Shown piece after piece: positions 1 to 3,476 of a DNA stretch of 6,151 nucleotides (positions within the stretch are counted from its first letter, which is position 1; every line of letters starts with the position of its first letter). A program made the translations under genes and the position numbers. The DNA is from Verrucomicrobia bacterium UBA3214. GTDB lineage: Bacteria > Verrucomicrobiota > Kiritimatiellia > RFP12 > UBA1067. A model generated the notes under the pieces. It searched no databases and was not told the DNA's origin. It saw only the letters and a program-made list of their open reading frames with translations. Where the stretch lies: NCBI GenBank assembly GCA_002363575.1, contig DEWI01000102.1, positions 1-6,151 of the forward strand, given 5' to 3'.

Positions 1-2
1 TC

Positions 3-761
3 GCCGGCATGGGCGAGCTTTACCTCGAAGTCATCGTCGATCGCCTGAAGCGCGAATTCAACGTCGATTGCGACGTCGGCGCTCCGCAGGTCGCGTATCG
101 CGAGACGATCACCGCGCCTGTCGATAACGAGTACAAGCACGTCAAGCAGTCCGGCGGCCGCGGCCAGTACGCGCACGTCTGCCTGAAGATCGAGCCGCAG
201 GAGCCTGGCAAGGGCTTCGAGTTCGTGAACGAAGTCAAGGGCGGCGTCATCCCCACGGAGTACATTCCGGCGGTCGAGAAGGGCGTCAAGAAGGCTCTGG
301 AGTCCGGCCCGCTGGGCGGCTTCCCCGTCGTCGATGTCAAGGTCACGGTGTACTTCGGCTCCTACCACGAAGTCGATTCGAACGAATTCGCGTTCATCAC
401 CTGCGCGATGCAGTGCTTCAAGCAGGGCTTCATGAAGGGCAAGCCGCAGCTCCTCGAGCCGATGATGGATGTCGAGGTCGCCGTCCCCGAACAGTACATG
501 GGCGCGGCCAACGGCTCGATCAACCAGCGCCGCGGCCGTGTCGAAGGCATGGAGGATCGTGCAGGCGTCAAGCTCATCAAGGCCACCGTCCCGCTCGGCG
601 AGATGTTCGGCTATTCCAACGCGATCCGTACTGTCACGCAGGGCCGCGGCGCGTTCACGATGATCTTCAAGCAGTATGAGGCCGTCCCGGCTTCTATCGC
701 GAAGACGGTTATCGAAAAGCGCGTGAAAGAAGGCAAGGTCCGCGCCATTTCCGAGGATTGA
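3..761 (+). CDS. fusA: Elongation factor G, C-terminal part (5' end outside window)
   Basis: This is the C-terminal ~252 residues of the ribosomal translocase EF-G, the GTPase that moves tRNA-mRNA through the ribosome in the cytoplasm. The reading frame is already open at the window edge, and the ATG at 9 is an internal Met in the conserved '[18 protein letters not shown]' at the end of domain III. Domain IV follows, with 'PQVAYRET', the loop '[10 protein letters not shown]' (from 150) and 'FGSYHEVDS', whose His at 366-368 matches the conserved domain IV tip histidine. Domain V carries '[15 protein letters not shown]' and '[24 protein letters not shown]'. The usual 'GDVIGDLNSRRG' segment is '[12 protein letters not shown]' here. 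The GTPase domain lies upstream and cannot be judged. The stop (TGA 759-761) is followed within 20 bp by a terminator, and no tuf gene follows, so fusA ends its operon here. Confidence 0.97.
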   Translation, partial: AGMGELYLEVIVDRLKREFNVDCDVGAPQVAYRETITAPVDNEYKHVKQSGGRGQYAHVCLKIEPQEPGKGFEFVNEVKGGVIPTEYIPAVEKGVKKALESGPLGGFPVVDVKVTVYFGSYHEVDSNEFAFITCAMQCFKQGFMKGKPQLLEPMMDVEVAVPEQYMGAANGSINQRRGRVEGMEDRAGVKLIKATVPLGEMFGYSNAIRTVTQGRGAFTMIFKQYEAVPASIAKTVIEKRVKEGKVRAISED

Positions 762-781
762 CATCCAGGATAGATGCCCAA

Positions 782-825
782 AACAGCGCCGCGACGCCTT
801 TGCGCCGCGGCGCTGTTCCTTTTTT
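782..825 (+). terminator. Intrinsic terminator of fusA
   Basis: A perfect 12-bp stem (AACAGCGCCGCG at 782-793 with CGCGGCGCTGTT at 806-817) has a 12-nt loop. It is followed by CC and six T residues (820-825). It sits 20 bp after the fusA stop and points the same way, a textbook Rho-independent terminator. It separates fusA from everything downstream. Confidence 0.93.
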
Positions 826-868
826 GCTCCCGCACCGCGCGCCCCTCACGCAAACCCCGCATCTGCAA

Positions 869-890
869 AGAAGCCCCGTTCGGGGCTTCT
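869..890. repeat. Perfect GC hairpin AGAAGCCCC-GTTC-GGGGCTTCT
   Basis: A 9-bp perfect inverted repeat (869-877 with 882-890) has a 4-nt GTTC centre. The shape resembles a terminator stem, but neither strand has a T-run after it. It lies 44 bp past the fusA terminator and 7 bp before the 22-bp palindrome array. It may be a back-up terminator remnant or the left edge of the array. Confidence 0.6.
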
Positions 891-896
891 CGTCGC

Positions 897-1050
897 CTAC
901 TTTCGCGACTGGAGTCGCCTGTCTTTGCGACTGGAGTCGCCTTTCCTCGCGACCGGAGTCGCCTTCTTTCGCGACTGGGGTCGCCTGTCCTCGCGACTGG
1001 AGTCGCTTCTCCTCGCGACTGGAGTCGCCATCTTTCTCGACTGGAGTCGT
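897..1050. repeat. Array of seven 22-bp palindromic tandem units
   Basis: Seven copies of the dyad GCGACT-GG-AGTCGC start at 905, 927, 949, 971, 993, 1015 and 1037, an exact 22-bp period with no slips. Each core is 14 bp and is preceded by an 8-bp pyrimidine-rich linker (consensus about CTTTCYTC, the first at 897-904). Changes are few: C for T in the left arm of unit 3, G for A in the right arm of unit 4, and T at both outer ends of unit 7. The period is not a multiple of three and the plus strand has no stop in any frame here, so the repetitive open frames (for example 'CDWSRLSSRPESPSFATGVACPRDWSR') are a by-product of the repeat. Twenty-two bp is close to two helical turns, so the dyads face one side of the helix, as expected of repeated sites for a dimeric DNA-binding protein. 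I do not recognise a named family. Confidence 0.9.
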
Positions 1051-1169
1051 GATGATTCCCGGCTTTGCTTGTGGAAGTTTCGCGCAGAGTGGTGGAGAGG
1101 CGTGAGTCAGGCGGAAACGGGATGATTGCGCCGAGGACTCGAAAAAACGTCTCTTGGGGGCAAGGATTT

Positions 1170-1192
1170 GCAATGCTTTTCGCGTGCATTGC
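1170..1192. promoter_or_regulatory. Inverted repeat GCAATGC-N9-GCATTGC, possible operator
   Basis: Perfect 7-bp arms (1170-1176 and 1186-1192) flank a 9-bp centre. A competing pair, TTTTCGC (1177-1183) with GCGAAAA (1191-1197), overlaps it. There is no T-run after it, so it is not a terminator. Its place about 45-65 bp upstream of the TATAAT box suits an activator or repressor site. This role is inferred from position alone. Confidence 0.35.
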
Positions 1193-1232
1193 GAAAAAGT
1201 CTAAATACTATGCGCACAGGCGCAAAGAAATA

Positions 1233-1241
1233 TGCTATAAT
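1233..1241 (+). promoter_or_regulatory. Extended -10 promoter (TGC TATAAT) of the SUMF1 gene
   Basis: A consensus TATAAT at 1236-1241 is preceded by TGC at 1233-1235, the extended -10 form that can work without a good -35. At 17-19 bp upstream only weak matches exist (around TGCGCACA, 1211-1218). Transcription would start near 1248 and give a 5' leader of about 225 nt before the ATG at 1475. Confidence 0.55.
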
Positions 1242-1300
1242 GCGCGCATCATGGCAGGGGTGAGGAAGACAGGCCTTGCGGAGAAAATGGCCGTTATACC

Positions 1301-1320
1301 GTGGAATTTCTCAATTCCAC
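1301..1320 (+). repeat. Leader hairpin 1, GTGGAATT-TCTC-AATTCCAC
   Basis: A perfect 8-bp stem (1301-1308 with 1313-1320) has a TCTC loop and is followed by ACGTTTTCC. The T-tract is short and the stem half A/T, so at best this is a weak terminator or attenuator. It could equally be a DNA palindrome bound by protein. It would be transcribed as part of the SUMF1 leader if the promoter at 1233 is real. Confidence 0.5.
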
Positions 1321-1388
1321 ACGTTTTCCTTCGCGCCGGTTTGTCAATTTTACCCCCCTCCCCCCTCCGCATAAAACAAATAATACAT

Positions 1389-1435
1389 GGTGCGTCATAT
1401 CGCACTTGGGCGCTCCTTGCTTGCAGCAAGGGGCG
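1389..1435 (+). promoter_or_regulatory. Two adjacent leader hairpins before the SUMF1 start
   Basis: The first hairpin is GTGCG (1390-1394) with CGCAC (1401-1405) around TCATAT, extended one step by a G-T pair. The second has a 10-bp stem, CGCTCCTTGC (1411-1420) with GCAAGGGGCG (1426-1435), one G-T pair and loop TTGCA. Only 5 bp separate them, and the second ends 26 nt before the Shine-Dalgarno sequence. They resemble a structured 5' UTR that could tune translation or transcript stability. They match no riboswitch class I recognise. Confidence 0.4.
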
Positions 1436-1461
1436 AGGGATGCTTTTGCACATCAAAACCG

Positions 1462-1467
1462 AAAGGA
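1462..1467 (+). promoter_or_regulatory. Ribosome binding site AAAGGA, sets the SUMF1 start at 1475
   Basis: AAAGGA lies 7 nt before ATG 1475. The frame is open back beyond 1301, but upstream starts lack such a site and would put about 58 non-signal residues before a clear signal peptide. The ATG at 1475 is therefore preferred. Confidence 0.7.
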
Positions 1468-1474
1468 ACGAAAG

Positions 1475-2713
1475 ATGAAAATACGGAACATAATCGCGGC
1501 GGCATCGCTATTTGCGGCGTACGCATGCGCTGCCGCCGTCACCGTGACGAACGTGACGGCGGTCCAGCGCTATCCTTGGAACGGCTTGGTCGATATCGAC
1601 TATACGGTCGCCGCAGGCGATTCCGCCGATACGGACATATGGGTATTCCCGAACGGCGTGGATGCCGACCGCGGAAAAACCATCCCCATGCTGACGCTTT
1701 CCGGCGAAGGCGCGGGCGCTCCCGTCAAACCCGGGCGCCATCGCATGACATGGGACGCCGCGAAAGACGCGCCGGGCTACAACACCCGGAATTTCAAAGT
1801 CGCCATGACAGCCGTCGGCGGCGCTTCGATGTATATCGTCGTGGATTTGAGCGGCGGCCCGGATGCTGCGGCATATCCCGTGCGCGCTTCCGCTTCTGGC
1901 CCGGATATATCCAGCGATACATGCAGGACCACGGAACTATGGCTGCGTATCATTCCTCCAGGGACTTTCATGATGGGCAGCCCGGAAACGGAACTGGGGA
2001 GAAGCAATTGTGAAGCGCAGCATGAAGTCACTTTGACGCGGCCGTTCTATATCGGCGTGTTCGAAGTGACGCAAAAGCAGTGGCAGCTCGTCACCGGCGC
2101 GACGCCGTTGTCGTATCTCAAGGGTGATACTCGCCCGGTGGAAAAGGTTTCGTGGAACGATATCCGCGGAACATTGAACGGCGCAATGTGGCCAAGCCAC
2201 GGCCAGGTGGATGCCGATTCTTTCCTCGGAAAGCTGCGCGCCAAGACTGCGCTGACATTCGATTTGCCGACGGAAGCGCAGTGGGAATACGCCTGCCGCG
2301 CAGGCACGACAACAGCACTCAACAGCGGAAAGAATTTGACAGGCACGGATAACGATGCGAATATGGCAGAAGTCGGGCGCTATCATTACAACCAAAACGA
2401 CGGCAAGGGAGGGTATGCTTCCGGCCATACCAAGGTAGGCTCATATGCGCCGAACACCTGGGGGCTTTATGATATGCACGGCAATGTATGGGAACCGTGC
2501 TTGGATTGGTGGTATAGCAATCTTGGCACCGCGGCTGTCACCGATCCTGTAGGCTCTGCCTCGGGGTCCTCCCGTATTATACGCGGCGGCTGCTATGGCG
2601 TCACCCCCGGCGCCAGCACCTGCCGTTCCGCGTACCGCAGCAGCGCCTACAGCCCGTCGTCTTCGAGCACCGAGATCGGCTTGCGCCTTTGCTGTCCCGC
2701 AGGACTGCAATAG
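1475..2713 (+). CDS. Exported SUMF1-domain (FGE-like) protein with variable-looking C-terminus
   Basis: This 412-residue protein begins with a signal peptide (MKIRNIIAAASLFAAYACAA, cleavage probably near 20-22). A beta-rich N-terminal domain follows at about 22-150 ('VTNVTAVQRYPWNGLVDIDYTV'), a style I associate with secreted proteins of Kiritimatiellota-like bacteria. The SUMF1/formylglycine-generating-enzyme domain, a C-type-lectin-like fold, spans about 155-405. It shows 'IPPGTFMMGSPETELG' (160-175), 'PFYIGVFEVTQKQW' (190-203), 'PVEKVSWNDI' (221-230), 'DLPTEAQWEYACRAG' (263-277), 'WGLYDMHGNVWE' (329-340) and 'RGG...IGLRL' (370-405). The oxidase Cys pair of true formylglycine enzymes (GGSYxCxxxxC) is absent; the Cys here, 373 and 383, lie elsewhere. 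Sulfatase activation is therefore unlikely and a binding or display role is favoured. Residues 373-400 have the layout of a DGR variable region. It has its own promoter candidate and long leader, and no clear terminator follows. Confidence 0.9.
   Translation: MKIRNIIAAASLFAAYACAAAVTVTNVTAVQRYPWNGLVDIDYTVAAGDSADTDIWVFPNGVDADRGKTIPMLTLSGEGAGAPVKPGRHRMTWDAAKDAPGYNTRNFKVAMTAVGGASMYIVVDLSGGPDAAAYPVRASASGPDISSDTCRTTELWLRIIPPGTFMMGSPETELGRSNCEAQHEVTLTRPFYIGVFEVTQKQWQLVTGATPLSYLKGDTRPVEKVSWNDIRGTLNGAMWPSHGQVDADSFLGKLRAKTALTFDLPTEAQWEYACRAGTTTALNSGKNLTGTDNDANMAEVGRYHYNQNDGKGGYASGHTKVGSYAPNTWGLYDMHGNVWEPCLDWWYSNLGTAAVTDPVGSASGSSRIIRGGCYGVTPGASTCRSAYRSSAYSPSSSSTEIGLRLCCPAGLQ
2591..2674 (+). other. Candidate DGR variable region in the SUMF1 C-terminus
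   Basis: These 28 codons encode residues 373-400, between the conserved RGG and IGLRL motifs, where known DGR targets with a C-type-lectin/SUMF1 fold carry their diversified residues. Twenty of 28 codons end in C, with runs such as GGC GTC ACC CCC GGC GCC AGC ACC and five AGC codons. All are reachable from AAC by changing only its adenines. No AAY codon remains, although Asn is common elsewhere in the protein. Framework codons (TGC CGT TCC GCG, CCG, ATC GGC) match the usual C-R-S-A, P and I-G pattern. There is no template repeat or reverse transcriptase in the window, and a GC-rich genome also favours C-ending codons, so this is suggestive only. Confidence 0.45.
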
Positions 2714-2857
2714 CTCCGAATCCTCCGGCAAGGCGGAAAGAGCAGGCGTGAAAGCGCGCGGAGTTCCTTGCGGCGAATGCAATCGAGTGCAATCGAAAGC
2801 GAGCTGCCTCCGGCAATCGAAAGCGCTCTGGCGAAAGCAAGCGAAGGCGTGCGAATG
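2714..2857. repeat. Short convergent intergenic stretch with three GCAATCGA words
   Basis: This 144-bp gap lies between the stops of two convergent genes. GCAATCGA occurs at 2779-2786, 2789-2796 and 2813-2820; the last two extend to GCAATCGAAAGCG at a 24-bp spacing. GCGAATGC also occurs twice, at 2773-2780 and near the far end. I see no hairpin with a T-run on either strand, so neither gene has an evident intrinsic terminator here. Confidence 0.5.
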
Positions 2858-3187
2858 CTAACGGGCATTTTCGATGTTCCGCGTGCCGCGGCAGGAGGGG
2901 TAGGCGGTGCAGCCCCAGAAGTCGCCGGTCTTGCCGTGGCGAAGGCGCATATCGTCTCCGCAGAGCGGGCAGGAAGGGGCGTCGGCTTCGACGGGCCGGA
3001 GGGCGGCGCGCTTTTCTTCGACGCGCGCGGCTTGCGTCATCTGGTCGAACTGGCGTCCGCAGGGGTCGTTGTCGCGCGAGAGGAAACGCCGGCAGAAGAC
3101 GAGCGTCTCGAGCTGGATGATGTTCATGAGGATATAGGCGTCGAGGCGCTTGTATCCTGTGGAGTTTCTGAAAAGTTGCGTTTGCAT
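2858..3187 (-). CDS. Compact four-helix-bundle-suffix-like protein with C-terminal zinc ribbon (probably internally deleted)
   Basis: This 109-residue protein reads from ATG 3187 (minus) to TAG at 2858-2860. Residues 5-55 ('LFRNSTGYKRLDAYILMNII' ... 'FCRRF' ... 'FDQMTQAAR') resemble the opening helices of 'four helix bundle suffix domain' proteins, relatives of the 23S intervening-sequence (S23) and Avd four-helix families. Residues 73-99 form a topoisomerase-type zinc ribbon: CPLC (C73, C76), then 'GDFWGC' (C93) and 'TAYPSC' (C99). Related full-length proteins, as I remember them, carry about 100 further residues between these parts, beginning 'SGxxNIAEG' after 'QAAR'. Here 'TQAAR' (51-55) joins 'VEEKRAALR' directly, near 3022/3023, so the bundle is cut short. 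The frame stays open and the zinc ligands are intact, so it may be a working small protein or an in-frame remnant. The frame is open upstream to a TTG at 3316, but the promoter at 3250-3279 lies inside that extension and favours ATG 3187. No good Shine-Dalgarno is visible. Confidence 0.6.
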   Translation of the reverse strand: MQTQLFRNSTGYKRLDAYILMNIIQLETLVFCRRFLSRDNDPCGRQFDQMTQAARVEEKRAALRPVEADAPSCPLCGDDMRLRHGKTGDFWGCTAYPSCRGTRNIENAR

Positions 3188-3223
3188 GGCGCGGGGATTT
3201 CGTCGGGGCGCGGTTTTCGCATA

Positions 3224-3239
3224 CGGCCGCATGCGGCCG
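3224..3239. promoter_or_regulatory. Perfect 16-bp palindrome CGGCCGCATGCGGCCG
   Basis: This self-complementary 16-mer lies just downstream of the minus-strand promoter, within the first ~20 nt of its expected transcript. It could be an operator that blocks promoter escape or an RNA hairpin in the leader. A palindrome this long is notable even in GC-rich DNA; its function is inferred from place only. Confidence 0.45.
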
Positions 3240-3249
3240 GACGCCCGGC

Positions 3250-3279
3250 ATTGTACCATAAAGTCTGCGCTTGTTGCAA
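3250..3279 (-). promoter_or_regulatory. Promoter of the four-helix/zinc-ribbon gene
   Basis: On the minus strand, TTGCAA (3279-3274) stands 18 bp from TACAAT (3255-3250), which is preceded by TGG, giving an extended -10 (TGG TACAAT). The start of transcription would be near 3243, with a leader of about 55 nt to ATG 3187. This promoter supports the gene being expressed. Confidence 0.6.
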
Positions 3280-3312
3280 GGCTCCAGGGGGATCTTTCGA
3301 ATGTGATCGACA

Positions 3313-3324
3313 GCAATCGATTGC
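3313..3324. promoter_or_regulatory. Perfect 12-bp palindrome GCAATCGATTGC
   Basis: This perfect dyad lies about 35 bp upstream of the -35 box of the minus-strand promoter. Its half GCAATCGA is the same word found three times just past the 3' end of that gene (2779-2820). It is a possible binding site for a dimeric regulator. Confidence 0.35.
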
Positions 3325-3463
3325 CGAGCAGGCTCCCGGCAGGCCGCGCGCCGGGCTTCTAGAGCGCGGAAGCGCTAGGCTTCCAGGCAGGACGCCGGCC
3401 AATCTAAAAGAAAGTTTCACGGGCGAGGGTTTTGCCGCAGCCCCGGATTTACACGCAAACCAC
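3325..3463. promoter_or_regulatory. Upstream region of the large repeat-protein gene, with overlapping hairpins
   Basis: Three inverted repeats overlap or adjoin: CCCGGC (3335-3340) with GCCGGG (3350-3355); AGCGC-GGAA-GCGCT (3363-3376); and GGAAGC (3368-3373) with GCTTCC (3379-3384). The last two exclude each other. A weak promoter candidate for the plus strand is TCTAAA (3403-3408), 17 bp after CTTCCA (3380-3385). No clear consensus promoter is seen. Confidence 0.3.
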
Positions 3464-3469
3464 AAGGAG
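3464..3469 (+). promoter_or_regulatory. Ribosome binding site AAGGAG for the large repeat protein
   Basis: A consensus AAGGAG lies 7 nt before ATG 3477, directly ahead of a signal-peptide-like sequence. This fixes the start of the gene. Confidence 0.85.
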
Positions 3470-3476
3470 AATAGCG

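Larger units (their letters stand above)
1051..1300. other. Non-coding stretch upstream of the SUMF1 gene
   Basis: No convincing gene lies between the repeat array and the SUMF1 leader. The open frames here have no family resemblance and mostly run out of the repeat array. Base composition turns more AT-rich from about 1190, as expected of a promoter zone. The stretch contains the inverted repeat at 1170-1192 and the promoter candidate at 1233-1241. Confidence 0.6.

Noticed and set aside
897..1050. CRISPR array
   Set aside because: The unit is 22 bp with only 8-bp low-complexity linkers. There are no unique spacers of ~30 bp and no cas gene.
758..1189. Overlapping repetitive open frames on both strands ('RDWSRLSSRLES', 'SRGEATPVAR')
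   Set aside because: They are translations of the 22-bp DNA repeat. All three plus-strand frames are open, the period is not a multiple of three, and there is no ribosome site or family resemblance.
1065..1478. Open frame of 137 codons ahead of the SUMF1 gene
   Set aside because: It crosses the promoter and leader hairpins, has no recognisable domain and begins at a non-ATG start with no ribosome site. It runs through the C-rich tract, so it is not convincing as a gene.
1475..1528. Lipoprotein signal (Cys at residue 18)
   Set aside because: The residues before Cys18 are A-Y-A, which does not fit the usual lipobox with Leu or similar at -3. A standard signal peptide fits better.
2714..3476. 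A DGR template repeat or reverse transcriptase near the SUMF1 gene
   Set aside because: I looked for an AAC-rich near-copy of 2582-2700 and for reverse-transcriptase motifs on both strands and found none in the window.
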